A stretch of DNA of 64,000 nt from Trichloromonas sp034006665 (GCF_034006665.1 NZ_JAVESI010000013.1:1-64000), one strand, 5' to 3'. Shown: positions 1 to 8,760, counted from the stretch's first letter. Made by a program: numbers and translations. The notes: a model not told the origin generated them from the letters alone.

Positions 1-125
1 GGCGCTTATAGGACGACAGGCATTGTTGGTTGATAATGCAGAAGCAAATCAGGAACCGCCGTGTACGGAACCGTACGCACGGTGGTGTGGGAGGACGGCG
101 GGGGCAACCCCGCCTCCTACCCGAT
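1..125 (+). mobile_element. 3' end of a probable class C group II intron (domains V-VI)
   Basis: About 52-89 folds as a short interrupted hairpin, with ACCGCC at 55-60 pairing to GGTGGT and a GTGTACG/CGTACGCAC stem. This resembles intron domain V, with the CGC-type catalytic triad known for class C introns. Bases 88-123 form a second stem (GGGAGG and GCGGGG against CCCCGC and CTCC) whose 3' strand ends CTACCCGAT, like domain VI with its branch-point A. CATTGT/ATAATG at 21-37 could be the base of domain IV. The reverse transcriptase gene would lie before base 1, outside the window. The exact 3' splice point, near 125, is inferred by eye. Confidence 0.55.
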
Positions 126-219
126 TTTGGCGATGGCCCTGTAAGGGCAGCGGCGGTTCCGTTTTCCTTTTTTCACGGAAACGTGTATGCTGACGGCCAT
201 TCACGAACGCGGAGGGCGT

Positions 220-459
220 ATGTCCGAAGGGCTGACCATCAAACAGATTACGATTGTGCGCATCATTACCATGACCGGTGGGGTGCTCGGTGCCCTGGTT
301 CTTCTTCAGGAACACGGCTTTTTCTATTTTGGCCCCCAGTATACCCTGACCCTGTCCAACGCCCTGGTGCTGATGGTTGGGGTCATCTGTCTGGTGAAGC
401 TGATCAAGCACGGCCGAGTCTGGCGCGACCTGCGCCGCGCGGAGCGTGAGGGTCGGTGA
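220..459 (+). CDS. Small two-helix membrane protein, unknown function
   Basis: A protein of about 79 residues with two hydrophobic stretches, one around ITIVRIITMTGGVLGALVLL and one around LSNALVLMVGVICLVKLI, and a basic C-terminal tail. This suggests an inner-membrane hairpin. The ATG at 220 is chosen because GGAGG sits at 211-215; an in-frame ATG at 187 is the alternative. The next gene starts 34 bp downstream on the same strand. I do not recognise a family. Confidence 0.5.
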   Translation: MSEGLTIKQITIVRIITMTGGVLGALVLLQEHGFFYFGPQYTLTLSNALVLMVGVICLVKLIKHGRVWRDLRRAEREGR

Positions 460-493
460 GCGGCTTTTTCTCCCCAACGAAAGGAACCCTCCC

Positions 494-925
494 ATGACCG
501 ATCTCGATATGGCTCTGAGCCTTTGCCATCAGGAGCCTGAAAATCACGATAAACAGACGAGTTTTTACGATCTTTTTCTTAACAGCAATTTTTACGTTCC
601 GACCCAGGCGGAAGAGGGCAAGTTCGGTGAAATCACCGCCGCCGACGCCGAAAGCGCGGTGCCGTTGATTATCGACGGAGAAGGGGAGGACTACCTGATG
701 CTTTTTGATCGGGAGGACCGCCTTTATGCCTGGGCCGGGTCCGAAGTCAGTTACGTGTTGGTGGCGGGCTACGCCCTGGCGCGTATTTCCGCCCCCCCTC
801 TGCACTGGGCGCTCAATGTCGGCGGCGACTATCCCAAGCAGTTTCTGCCCGACGAAATTGCCTGGTTGCGCAGCGTGGTCGAAAGCTGCGAGGCCGATGC
901 GGACAATCCCTCCGCTTTGCCGTAA
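494..925 (+). CDS. SseB-like domain protein
   Basis: 143 residues. The central part has the feel of the SseB N-terminal domain: VPLIIDGEGEDYLMLFDRED, then a region ending in ALNVGGDYPKQFLPDEIAWL. E. coli SseB affects serine sensitivity, but most family members have no defined role. The ATG at 494 follows an AAGGA site at 481-485; the longer reading from 446 has no such site. A strong terminator hairpin follows the stop codon within 6 bp, so the gene ends this short plus-strand unit. The family call is from memory of the fold pattern and is moderate. Confidence 0.5.
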   Translation: MTDLDMALSLCHQEPENHDKQTSFYDLFLNSNFYVPTQAEEGKFGEITAADAESAVPLIIDGEGEDYLMLFDREDRLYAWAGSEVSYVLVAGYALARISAPPLHWALNVGGDYPKQFLPDEIAWLRSVVESCEADADNPSALP

Positions 926-930
926 CGAAA

Positions 931-960
931 AACGCCCGCCTGAACAGGCGGGCGTTTTCA
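931..960 (+). terminator. Rho-independent terminator after the SseB-like gene
   Basis: Perfect 11-bp stem (931-941 with 946-956, core ACGCCCGCCT) closed by a GAAC loop and followed by TTTTC. The A-rich left flank could also let it serve the convergent gene ending at 968. Confidence 0.85.
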
Positions 961-967
961 TTTCCCT

Positions 968-2662
968 TCAGAGCATGGCTCTCGCCATGATCGTCAAATA
1001 TTCCTCCCGGTACACCGTCTTCTCCTCGGGAGTCTCTTCCGGGGTGAAATCGCAATCCCCGTCCCGACAATATTCCCCCCGCGTCACATAATCGAGGATG
1101 ATTTGCGGCACGTCGTAATGGTTGATGGTACGACGGCGCGTCACTTGACCGTTTTCGATGAAGTAAATGCGGTTGAGATGAATATCCCCCTCCACCCCAG
1201 CGAGGTAGTTCAGGGAACGGTAGGTGGTCGGCCCCTGGTCGAGGGTAGGCAGATGGTCGCTGACCAGAATCACCAGGCTTTCCGGGTCGATGCGCATCAA
1301 GCCCTGAACGAATTCGGCAATAGCCTCGGTGCGGTAGTAGTACTGGTTGACCGCCCGTTCCAGTTGCCCGACCTGGGACGCGCCCTCCACCCGGACGACT
1401 TTAGGACGTTTCGTTTCGTCGAGAATATGCGGAAGGTGGCCGTACATGCCGATAATGTAATTGAAGATCGGTCGCCCCTTGCTCGCGCGGATCTTTTCGG
1501 CGATGAAGGCAAGATTGCTATCCAGCAGTTTGCCGTCGAACATATAGATTTCTTTGCCGACATCGCCGGTACCGAAATAGCTCTCCGAGGCCGGGGCGAA
1601 CTCCTGGGGGTAGAAAATACCGTTGAAGCCCATGCCGGCGTAGGCGTTGGTGGAGTTGAAGAAATCGGGTTTGTAGGCGTTGCTGGCCAGGGTCTGATAG
1701 CCCCCCTCCGCGAGCAGATAGGGGAGGCAGGGGGTGGGAGAGCCGGTGAAGACGTCGAACTCGATTCCCGACAGTTCCCGCATCGCCGGGACGCCGCAGA
1801 GTACCTCGAATTCGGCCTGGGCGGTACCGCCACCGAAGACCGGGGAAATGCTCAGGCTGCCTTTCCCGCCGAAAAGCTCGGCGAATTCCGGATGGGCCGG
1901 ATCCTGGGAAAAATGGGCGGCGCCGAGCAGGGACGGATCGAGAAAGCTCTCCAGCACCACCAGATGCACGTTGCGTTTGTCCGGCTGGCGGCGGATCTGA
2001 TTGGCAAGTTTTGCGTATTTTTTCAGGTAGGGCGTATCCCCTAGGTAGCGGGCGGTTTCTTGCAGATAGCCGCGACGTTTGGCCTCGTTGTAGAGCATCA
2101 TGGCCAGGCGACCGTTGGCCCGGGCGCTCTTGGTATCCGAATAGAAGACCATGTCCGTCTGGGCTTGGGCAAAAACCGCCATAAACCCGGCGGGATAGAA
2201 CCCTATGGAGAGGCAGAGCGCGAGCAGGGGGAGAGCTGCCGCCAGAGTCGATTTCCAGCGCCGCCAGGCGACGGCACGCATGAAGAGCGTCAGCGGGAGG
2301 CCCACCGCCAGAAATGCCGCGAGGCGGATGCTTGGAGTGAGAATCTGAATGAGTTCGGGGATCTGTGCGACTTCGGAGATGCGCAGCAGGCGCCCGAACT
2401 GCATGTGGTAGAGATCGAAGATGACGTAGAGCAAGGCCCCGGGAATCGCCGCCAGCCAGGGTTGTCGGCGGGAGGGGCGCAACATGCGGTTGCTGAGCCA
2501 GTAGAGATAGAGCAGCAGCGGGATTTCCAGGCGCCAGGCATGGCGCAGGGCAGGCAGCCCGCCGAATTGCTGAAAGATTTCCGTGGCCAGGATCAGTGCC
2601 AGGATGAAAAGGAGATAGCGATTCAGAAACAAAAGGCGGAATTTTTGGAAATAGGCGGACAT
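968..2662 (-). CDS. LTA synthase/MdoB-like membrane sulfatase-family phosphotransferase
   Basis: 564 residues. The N-terminal ~170 residues hold about five membrane helices; the rest is an extracytoplasmic alkaline-phosphatase-fold domain. Visible family motifs are HLVVLESFLDP, the nucleophile region GGGTAQAEFEVLCG with its Thr, and the metal-site SDHLPTL. Relatives transfer glycerol-phosphate or phosphoethanolamine-type groups to envelope glycans; the substrate here cannot be told. The ATG at 2662 is chosen because the longer reading to 2722 would run through a terminator hairpin. It is separated from the upstream operon by that terminator, so it probably has its own promoter. Confidence 0.75.
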   Translation of the reverse strand: MSAYFQKFRLLFLNRYLLFILALILATEIFQQFGGLPALRHAWRLEIPLLLYLYWLSNRMLRPSRRQPWLAAIPGALLYVIFDLYHMQFGRLLRISEVAQIPELIQILTPSIRLAAFLAVGLPLTLFMRAVAWRRWKSTLAAALPLLALCLSIGFYPAGFMAVFAQAQTDMVFYSDTKSARANGRLAMMLYNEAKRRGYLQETARYLGDTPYLKKYAKLANQIRRQPDKRNVHLVVLESFLDPSLLGAAHFSQDPAHPEFAELFGGKGSLSISPVFGGGTAQAEFEVLCGVPAMRELSGIEFDVFTGSPTPCLPYLLAEGGYQTLASNAYKPDFFNSTNAYAGMGFNGIFYPQEFAPASESYFGTGDVGKEIYMFDGKLLDSNLAFIAEKIRASKGRPIFNYIIGMYGHLPHILDETKRPKVVRVEGASQVGQLERAVNQYYYRTEAIAEFVQGLMRIDPESLVILVSDHLPTLDQGPTTYRSLNYLAGVEGDIHLNRIYFIENGQVTRRRTINHYDVPQIILDYVTRGEYCRDGDCDFTPEETPEEKTVYREEYLTIMARAML

Positions 2663-2705
2663 GGTCGGTATCTTCCGGAACGAGGCGTGATCTGTGCTGC
2701 CCACG

Positions 2706-2738
2706 AAAAAACCCCGTCCCACCGCAAAGGGGACGGGG
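2706..2738 (-). terminator. Terminator of the HD-DedA-aguAB-mltB operon
   Basis: Read on the minus strand: a 9-bp stem (2730-2738 with 2712-2720, CCCCGTCCC/GGGACGGGG), a 9-nt loop, then six T residues (A run at 2706-2711). It lies about 80 bp past the transglycosylase stop codon. Confidence 0.85.
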
Positions 2739-2816
2739 CAGGCTGAGCGGCCTAGCCAATGGCTATCAATACACTAACCATTTTCTAAAGAAAAGAAAAA
2801 ATTTACGTTTCCTTGC

Positions 2817-3818
2817 TCAGGGAAAGGTTTTCCGCTCCAAGGCGTAAAGCCGGTGGGCCAGGTGTCCGACGGTAAGGGCGAAGGCTTGGGAACGGTTCCA
2901 GTGGAGCAGCACGCGGAAATTGTCATAAACCAGAAAGGCCGGGCTGTCAGTTCCGTCGGGCAACAGCAGGGAGGCCTTGCACTGGCCGGGACCGTCGATC
3001 TTCCTGACGCCCAGGCGCCGCCATTCGGCAAGGGTTTTGCGGGTTTCCAACCCGGCCAGACGGTGGTTGAATCCTTTCGGCAAGGTCACCCGTTCTCCCC
3101 AGCCTTCTCCCGAACGCCAGCCGTTGGCGATCAGATAGTTGGCGGCGGAAGCCAGGGCATCGGCTTCATTGGTCCAGATATCCTTGCGGCCGTCGCCGTC
3201 AAAATCGACGGCGAAATTCATGAAACTCGACGGCATGAACTGCACCTGGCCCATGGCGCCGGCCCAAGAGCCAAGCATCCCTTCGGTATCGATGTGTCCT
3301 TGGTCAAGAATTTCCAGGGCGCGAAAGAGTTCCCCCCGGAAAAATTCCCCGCGCCGACCGTCGTAGGCGAGGGTCGCCAGGGCCTGAATGACCGGGGTTT
3401 TGCCCTGATGCTCGCCGAAATGACTTTCGATTCCCCACAACGCCACCAGATAATGACCGGGAACGCCGAAATGGGCATCGATGCGGCGCAGCAGGTTACG
3501 GCGCTGCAGATAACGACTCTCGGCTCGTTGGATTTTCTGTGGAGGCATGACCCGTTTCAGGTAGCGGCTGTAGATTCCGGTACGTTTGCGTCCATCCGTC
3601 CGCGGCATCTGCTTGCGGTCCTGCTCGATGATGTAGCCCAGCGGGGTCAGTTCGTCCAGGCCGGCGCTGACGGTTTGCGGTGAAATCCCCCGGGCCAGGG
3701 CCTCGGCGCGGACCTCGGCAAGCCAGATTGCAAAATCGGGAAGGTTCGCCGTTGCCGACAGGGGAGTGCAGAGAAGCGCGGCCAGCAGGCCGCCGATGAA
3801 AAATCCGTATCGTGTCAT
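2817..3818 (-). CDS. mltB: Lytic murein transglycosylase, MltB family
   Basis: 333 residues with an N-terminal signal sequence (hydrophobic to about residue 25, ending SATA). It cleaves peptidoglycan glycan strands, forming 1,6-anhydromuramyl ends in the periplasm. The catalytic Glu is in ALWGIESHFGEHQGKTPV, followed by the family motifs GSWAGAMGQVQFMPSS and DFDGDGRKDIW. No lipobox is seen, so it is probably soluble or held by the uncleaved signal. The C-terminus carries a short extra domain typical of the shorter MltB_2-type proteins. It is the last gene of the operon; its ATG lies 3 bp after the aguB stop. Confidence 0.88.
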   Translation of the reverse strand: MTRYGFFIGGLLAALLCTPLSATANLPDFAIWLAEVRAEALARGISPQTVSAGLDELTPLGYIIEQDRKQMPRTDGRKRTGIYSRYLKRVMPPQKIQRAESRYLQRRNLLRRIDAHFGVPGHYLVALWGIESHFGEHQGKTPVIQALATLAYDGRRGEFFRGELFRALEILDQGHIDTEGMLGSWAGAMGQVQFMPSSFMNFAVDFDGDGRKDIWTNEADALASAANYLIANGWRSGEGWGERVTLPKGFNHRLAGLETRKTLAEWRRLGVRKIDGPGQCKASLLLPDGTDSPAFLVYDNFRVLLHWNRSQAFALTVGHLAHRLYALERKTFP

Positions 3819-3821
3819 GAT

Positions 3822-4706
3822 TCAATCCCGATAGCGGCGTAGCAGATCGTCGTAGGCGTCGATGCGCCGGTCCCGCAGGTAAGGCCAGATGCGCCGCACC
3901 GTTTCGCTGCGCGCCTTGTCGATCGCCACCAGCAGCACGTCTTCCTGATCCTGTGCGGCGCTGACCAGCAGTTCCCCCTGGAAACCGGTGGCGAAGCTGC
4001 TCCCCCAGAAGCGGGCGCCGGCGGTCTGTCCGGAGGGATCATCTTCGAAGCCGATGCGGTTGACGCTGATGACGGGGATGCCGTTGGCCACGGCGTGGCT
4101 GCGCTGGATAGTGATCCAGGCATCGCGCTGGCGGCCCTGCTCCTCGGCCGTGTCGTTGGGATCGTAGCCGATGGCGGTGGGGTAGATGAGCAGCTCGGCC
4201 CCGGCCATGGCCATCAACCGCGCCGCTTCCGGATACCACTGGTCCCAGCAGACGAGCACGCCGAGGCGGCCGACGGAGGTGTCGATGGGGGTGAAGCCGA
4301 GATCGCCGGGGGTGAAATAGAATTTTTCGTAATAGCCGGGATCGTCGGGGATGTGCATCTTGCGATATTTTCCGGCGATGGAGCCGTCCTTTTCCAGAAC
4401 CACGGCGGTGTTGTGGTAGAGGCCCGGCGCCCGTTTCTCGAAGAGAGAAGTGACGATGACGATCCCCAGTTCACGGGCGAGGGCGCCGAAGACCTCGGTG
4501 CTCGGTCCGGGGATGGTTTCCGCCTGGTCGAAGCAGGCGGTTTCCTCCGTTACGCAGAAGTAAAGGCCGCAGTGCAATTCCGGCAGAACCACCAGTTGCG
4601 CCCCCTGCGCGGCGGCGCGACGGATGCCTTCGCTGCTGCGGCGAACATTTTCATTTCGGTCGGCGGTGCAGCCGTGCTGTACCAGGGCGACGCTGAGGGT
4701 ATTCAT
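3822..4706 (-). CDS. aguB: N-carbamoylputrescine amidase
   Basis: 294 residues, nitrilase superfamily. It hydrolyses N-carbamoylputrescine to putrescine, CO2 and ammonia in the cytoplasm. The Glu-Lys-Cys triad is visible: E in VVLPELHCGLYF, K in KYRKMHIPDDPGYYEKFYF, and C in GVLVCWDQWYPEAARL. The ATG at 4706 is supported by an AAAGGAG site and by its 4-bp ATGA overlap with the aguA stop, which implies translational coupling. A longer reading to 4778 lies inside aguA and is unlikely. Together with aguA it makes putrescine from agmatine; no arginine decarboxylase gene is in the window. Confidence 0.93.
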   Translation of the reverse strand: MNTLSVALVQHGCTADRNENVRRSSEGIRRAAAQGAQLVVLPELHCGLYFCVTEETACFDQAETIPGPSTEVFGALARELGIVIVTSLFEKRAPGLYHNTAVVLEKDGSIAGKYRKMHIPDDPGYYEKFYFTPGDLGFTPIDTSVGRLGVLVCWDQWYPEAARLMAMAGAELLIYPTAIGYDPNDTAEEQGRQRDAWITIQRSHAVANGIPVISVNRIGFEDDPSGQTAGARFWGSSFATGFQGELLVSAAQDQEDVLLVAIDKARSETVRRIWPYLRDRRIDAYDDLLRRYRD

Positions 4707-5728
4707 GCCAAGACTCCTTTCGGGAGTTGCATGGTGACGCAATGCAACGAGCCGTGTTGCCGGATCAGCGCCCGGCAATCGACGGGAACGATCTCCCGCC
4801 CGGGAAAGGCCCGAGCGATGACGGCGCAGGCTTCGACGTCGGCCGGGTCGTCGTAGGTTGGCACCAGCACCGCGCCGTTGATGACCAGGAAGTTGGCGTA
4901 GGTCGCCGGCAGGCGCTCCCCCACGTCACCCAAACAGGCTTTTGGCCAGGGCAGGGGCAGCAGGCGGAAACGACCGCCGCCGCGGGTGCGCAGGGCGCGC
5001 AGTTCCGCCTCCATGAGGGCCAGGGCGCCATAATGCTCATCCCGATCATCGTCGCATCTGACGTAGAGAATGGTGTTGTCCGGGGCGAACCGCGCCAGGG
5101 TGTCGATGTGGGAATCGGTGTCGTCCCCGGCGAGATAGCCGTGCTCCAGCCAGAGGACATGGTCGACGCCGAAGAGCTCGACCAGTTTTTCTTCGAGCTG
5201 CGCCCGGGAAAGGTGCGGATTGCGGTTGGCTTCGAGCAGGCACTGGGCGGTAGTCAGCAGCGTGCCCGCGCCGTCGCTTTCAATGCTTCCCCCTTCGAGG
5301 ATCAGTCCCGGCACCGACACCCGGCACTGGCCGAAGACTCCGAGGCGGTCCAGTTCGGCGGTGATGCGGTTGTCGAAATGGGCGGCGAACTTGAGACCCC
5401 AGCCGTTGAAGCCGAAATCGTAGAGGAGGGGTTTGCCGTCCTCGAAGACGGTGATCGGGCCGAAGTCCCGCGCCCAGGTGTCGTTGGTCGGCAGAGGGTA
5501 GAGCGAAACCCGCCCCAGGTCGACGCCGGTCCGGCGCAGTCGCTCGGCGAGGGGGGCCGTCTGCGGGGCGACGATCAGCACTCGCTGGAAGCGGGCGACA
5601 ACCTGGGCGATGGCGAGGAAGACCGGTTCTACCAAGGGCAGGTCTTCGCGCCAGTCGCTATCGGCATGAGGCCAGGCGAGGAGAACGCCGTCCTGCTCTT
5701 CCCATTCGGCGGGCAAACGTCTGTACAT
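4703..5728 (-). CDS. aguA: Agmatine deiminase
   Basis: 341 residues, the usual length. It converts agmatine to N-carbamoylputrescine and ammonia. Family signatures are the N-terminal EWEEQDGVLLAWPH, the substrate-loop region NDTWARDFGPI, LILEGGSIESDGAGTLLTT, and the C-terminal catalytic Cys in GSLHCVTMQLP. The ATG has an AGGA site 11 bp upstream. Its 5' end overlaps the 3' end of the DedA-PAP2 gene by about 70 bp, and its stop overlaps the aguB start. Confidence 0.95.
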   Translation of the reverse strand: MYRRLPAEWEEQDGVLLAWPHADSDWREDLPLVEPVFLAIAQVVARFQRVLIVAPQTAPLAERLRRTGVDLGRVSLYPLPTNDTWARDFGPITVFEDGKPLLYDFGFNGWGLKFAAHFDNRITAELDRLGVFGQCRVSVPGLILEGGSIESDGAGTLLTTAQCLLEANRNPHLSRAQLEEKLVELFGVDHVLWLEHGYLAGDDTDSHIDTLARFAPDNTILYVRCDDDRDEHYGALALMEAELRALRTRGGGRFRLLPLPWPKACLGDVGERLPATYANFLVINGAVLVPTYDDPADVEACAVIARAFPGREIVPVDCRALIRQHGSLHCVTMQLPKGVLA

Positions 5729-7322
5729 GGAAATTATTATCCTTTTGATCCAGGGAATGAATGCGCGTTTCCGGCGAGCATCCTAGCCGATTCGCCGGTG
5801 GTTGTAAACCTCTGCCGGGGCCGAGATCTCTGTCCAGACGGTGTTCGACGTAGACCCAGAGAATCCAGAACAGGGGGATGGCGGCCAACACGAGAACAAC
5901 TCTCCGTCGTCGCGCGGTGAGGTCGGGCAGGGCCGGTGTCCGTCCCCAGAGGTACTCCCCGGCCAGGCGGCGACGCAGTTCCCCGGCGGTGATCAGCAGA
6001 CTCAGCCAGGCGGCGGCCAAGGCATAGCCGCCGAGGACGTCGCTGAACCAGTGCACTCCCAGATAAAGGCGGCTGAAGCCGATGAGCAGGGTCAGCAGGC
6101 TGCCGCCAACGACGAGGTAGAAGCGTTTTTCCAGATTCTTCAGGGTATCGAGGAGCATGTAGACGAGCAGGCCGTAAAAGACCAGGGCAACGAAGGCATG
6201 GGCGCTGGGAAAGCCGTGCAGATCCATGACCAGATGGATAAAGGGGGATTCGGGCCGGGGCCGCGCGAAGAGAAGCTTGAGGAGATAGACGAGAAGTTCC
6301 CCGGCGAGCGTCCCCCCGGTCAGGAGCAGGGCGCTGAAATAGCGACGGCGCAAAAGTAGCCAGAGGTTGGCCCAAAGCCCGAGCCCGGCAATGACCGGAC
6401 CGTTGCCGAGATAGGTGACGAGCAAAGCGATGGGGTCGGCGAGGGGATGGCGCAATGCGGCGAGGCCTTGGTGGATGCTCTGATCGAGCCGAGGAAAGGG
6501 GCCGACCAGGAGGATGAAGAGGATGGAAAAGAGGACCACCCCGGTGAACCCGGCGGTGAGAAAGAGTCCGGCGCCGTGCCGGGGATCGAAACGATCGGCG
6601 AGAAAATTCCACAACCCCGGGTGGCGCTCTTTGAGGCGGCGTGCCGCCGGTCTTTGCAGAAAATTTCGCCAATATTCCGTTGTTTGGAGGCGATGCCGTT
6701 GCCCCAGAGCCCACAGTCGGGGAGCGAGTTTTCTCCAGAAGAGGTGATTGGCGACGAGCAGAACCACCAGGGCCGCGAGCAGGTAGCTGAAGCGCCCGGC
6801 CCAGAGCTCGACCCGCTGCCAGCTGGCGCCGAAGAAATAGCCGAGGCCGGGATAGGCCAATCCCCAGAGGATGCCGCTGACGACGGCGTAAAAGGAGAAC
6901 AGGCCGGGGCGCATGCGGGCATAGCCGGCGACGAAGGGGATGAAGGGACGGATCAAGCCGATGAAGCGGCCGAGAAAGACGCTTTTGCCGCCGTGTTCGA
7001 GGAAGAAGAGCTGGGCTTTGCGGAAAAGTCCCTGATAGCGCCTGAACAGGGGGCGGGCCAGAAGCGCTGTGCCCATTCGCGCCCCCAGCCAGTAGCTGAG
7101 CAGGTCGCCGAGGATGGCGCCGAGGATGGAGGCGGTCATTAACGGCAGATAGGCTCCTTTACCGTTGGCGGCGAGAAAACCGGTGAAGACGATGAGGGTA
7201 CTGCCGGGCACGACGATTCCGGCGAAGGCCAGGGATTCGCAAAAGGAAATCAGGAAAACCAGAGCGTAGTAAAACGCTCCGGTCGGGAGCCAATGAAAAA
7301 AATCCTGAATCCAGGCTTCCAT
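5658..7322 (-). CDS. DedA-family / PAP2 phosphatase fusion protein
   Basis: About 554 residues. The N-terminal ~200 residues are a DedA/SNARE-associated membrane domain (FCESLAFAGIVVPGSTLIVF, then LGDLLSYWLGARMG and FLGRFIGLIRPFIPFVAGYARM). The C-terminal part is a PAP2 lipid phosphatase with KLLFARPRP (KX6RP), GFPSAHA and SRLYLGVHWFSD. Such fusions are thought to flip or recycle isoprenoid or phospholipid carriers; the substrate is inferred. The ATG at 7322 lies 10 bp after the HD gene stop. The last ~50 residues after YVEHRLDRDL are basic, unlike the family, and read into aguA; a stop exists in a neighbouring frame near 5784. Confidence 0.8.
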   Translation of the reverse strand: MEAWIQDFFHWLPTGAFYYALVFLISFCESLAFAGIVVPGSTLIVFTGFLAANGKGAYLPLMTASILGAILGDLLSYWLGARMGTALLARPLFRRYQGLFRKAQLFFLEHGGKSVFLGRFIGLIRPFIPFVAGYARMRPGLFSFYAVVSGILWGLAYPGLGYFFGASWQRVELWAGRFSYLLAALVVLLVANHLFWRKLAPRLWALGQRHRLQTTEYWRNFLQRPAARRLKERHPGLWNFLADRFDPRHGAGLFLTAGFTGVVLFSILFILLVGPFPRLDQSIHQGLAALRHPLADPIALLVTYLGNGPVIAGLGLWANLWLLLRRRYFSALLLTGGTLAGELLVYLLKLLFARPRPESPFIHLVMDLHGFPSAHAFVALVFYGLLVYMLLDTLKNLEKRFYLVVGGSLLTLLIGFSRLYLGVHWFSDVLGGYALAAAWLSLLITAGELRRRLAGEYLWGRTPALPDLTARRRRVVLVLAAIPLFWILWVYVEHRLDRDLGPGRGLQPPANRLGCSPETRIHSLDQKDNNFHVQTFARRMGRAGRRSPRLASCR

Positions 7323-7332
7323 GGCAATTCGC

Positions 7333-7881
7333 TCAGCCGCCGAAGCGCTTGTGCCAGGCGTCGAAGATCGCCGGCTTGTCTTCGCCGAACCGGCGCAGGG
7401 TCTCGCGCACTTCCTCCGGCGTCCGTTCCCGGTCGTTTTCCCGGGGATTTTTGGAAAAGAAGAGATCGGCATAGGTGACGATCTCTTCTTCAATGCTCAA
7501 CGGAAGCATGTCGCGGAGCGGCAGGGGCAGGCCTTTTCCCCTTATTTCCTCAGCACTCAGGCCGACGCCGATGTGTCGCTCGCAGACTAGGGCATGCCGG
7601 GGAAGGCCTTCTTTTTCAAGCAATTCCCGCCCCTTGTAGCCGTGGGCCAGATAAGGCAAGGCGCCGTGACAGCCGAGGTCCGGCGCATCGGTGTAGAAGA
7701 TGCCGATATCGTGAAGCAGCGCCGCCTCGCGGACGAATTCCACATCCACCGGGTCCCGCTTAGCGGCATGGCGGGCGGCCTTGACCGCCTTGGCCGCGAC
7801 CCGGCCGCTGTGGCGCAAGAGGATGCGGTGAGCGAGAGAGCCGGGGGGGTAGTATTTTTCGAGCAATGCAATGGGGTTCAT
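7333..7881 (-). CDS. HD-domain metal-dependent hydrolase
   Basis: 182 residues. It has the HD signature: His in LLRHSGRVAAKAV, then EAALLHDIGIFYTDAPD and later CERHIGVGLSAEEI. These proteins are cytoplasmic phosphohydrolases, often on nucleotides; the substrate is unknown. An AGGAGG site sits 7 bp before the ATG. It is the first gene of a five-gene minus-strand operon (HD, DedA-PAP2, aguA, aguB, mltB) and is divergent from the tetR gene. Confidence 0.85.
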   Translation of the reverse strand: MNPIALLEKYYPPGSLAHRILLRHSGRVAAKAVKAARHAAKRDPVDVEFVREAALLHDIGIFYTDAPDLGCHGALPYLAHGYKGRELLEKEGLPRHALVCERHIGVGLSAEEIRGKGLPLPLRDMLPLSIEEEIVTYADLFFSKNPRENDRERTPEEVRETLRRFGEDKPAIFDAWHKRFGG

Positions 7882-7976
7882 GGTCAGTCCTCCTGTGTTA
7901 AAGGTGCCATTGACGCTTCTCGACTGTCAAGGCAAGGAATGATGAATGATGAAGTCGACCGGGGTCGGAAAAAAGG

Positions 7977-8020
7977 TTGCGGAGAAGATCGGGGGGCGAT
8001 AAAATTCGACCACGTTCGAC
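7977..8020 (+). promoter_or_regulatory. Probable sigma-70 promoter and operator of the tetR-RND operon
   Basis: TTGCGG (7977-7982), a 17-bp spacer and TAAAAT (8000-8005) make a plausible promoter. Directly over the expected start point lies a repeat, TTCGAC (8005-8010), CACG, TTCGAC (8015-8020). This position suits autorepression by the TetR protein, but the operator role is inferred. Confidence 0.45.
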
Positions 8021-8037
8021 TTTTTATGGAGCACGTG

Positions 8038-8712
8038 ATGAGAGGTATTCGCGAGGCGAAAAAACAGGCCACCCGCCAGGCGATCATCGAGGCGGCGGTA
8101 CGGCTCTTCGCCGAGAAGGGTTTCGAGAAGACGAGTATCGAGCAGATCGCCCGGGCGGCGGGGATCGGCAAGGGGACGATCTACGGTTATTTTCGCGCCA
8201 AGGAAGAGATCTTCCTGGCCTTCTGCGAGGACGAGATCGACTATGCCTTTGCCGCCCTGGCGGAAAAGAACGATCCCGAGGCGCCGGTTCTCGAACAATT
8301 GCTGACCCTTTTCATCAGTCAGTTCCGTTTTGTCACCCGCAACCAGGAATTCGGTCGGCTGCTCATGCGGGAAATGGCTTTGCCCCGGAGCACCGGTCGG
8401 GCCCAGTCTCGGGAACTCAACGGTCGGTATGTGCGCGGCGTCGGCGAGATTCTGGAGCGTGCTCGTGGGCGGGGAGAACTGTCCGGTTGCTTTGACCCGC
8501 TGACGGCCATCGGCCATCTTTATGCCCTGCATCTGCTCATGCTCTCCAGTTGGTATTCGGGGTATCTCCAGAACGAGGCGGAGGTGACCGCCATGCTTCG
8601 CGTTCTGCTGCGTCAAGCGCTGGCCGGCATCGGTGCGGAAGCGGAACCTTCCCGTGCAGAGCGTGAGCTGTTGCAACAGCTCCAGGAGCGCACCCTGGCC
8701 GCCGAGCATTAA
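8038..8712 (+). CDS. TetR-family transcriptional regulator
   Basis: 224 residues. The N-terminal helix-turn-helix is typical: ATRQAIIEAAVRLFAEKGFE, TSIEQIARAAGIGKGTIYGY, FRAKEEIFLAF. The C-terminal ligand domain is not assignable to a compound. The ATG at 8038 is preferred to the one at 8026 because GGAG lies 6 bp upstream. It precedes a membrane-fusion lipoprotein and RND pump on the same strand, so it most likely represses that operon and itself. Confidence 0.9.
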   Translation: MRGIREAKKQATRQAIIEAAVRLFAEKGFEKTSIEQIARAAGIGKGTIYGYFRAKEEIFLAFCEDEIDYAFAALAEKNDPEAPVLEQLLTLFISQFRFVTRNQEFGRLLMREMALPRSTGRAQSRELNGRYVRGVGEILERARGRGELSGCFDPLTAIGHLYALHLLMLSSWYSGYLQNEAEVTAMLRVLLRQALAGIGAEAEPSRAERELLQQLQERTLAAEH

Positions 8713-8760
8713 TGTCCCGGTTTTCCGAGCCCATCTTTTATCCATCATCGAGGGATTTTT

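Noticed and set aside
30..449. Open frame across the intron end and the first small gene
   Set aside because: It runs through structured intron RNA and is low in typical protein features; the gene at 220 has a ribosome site.
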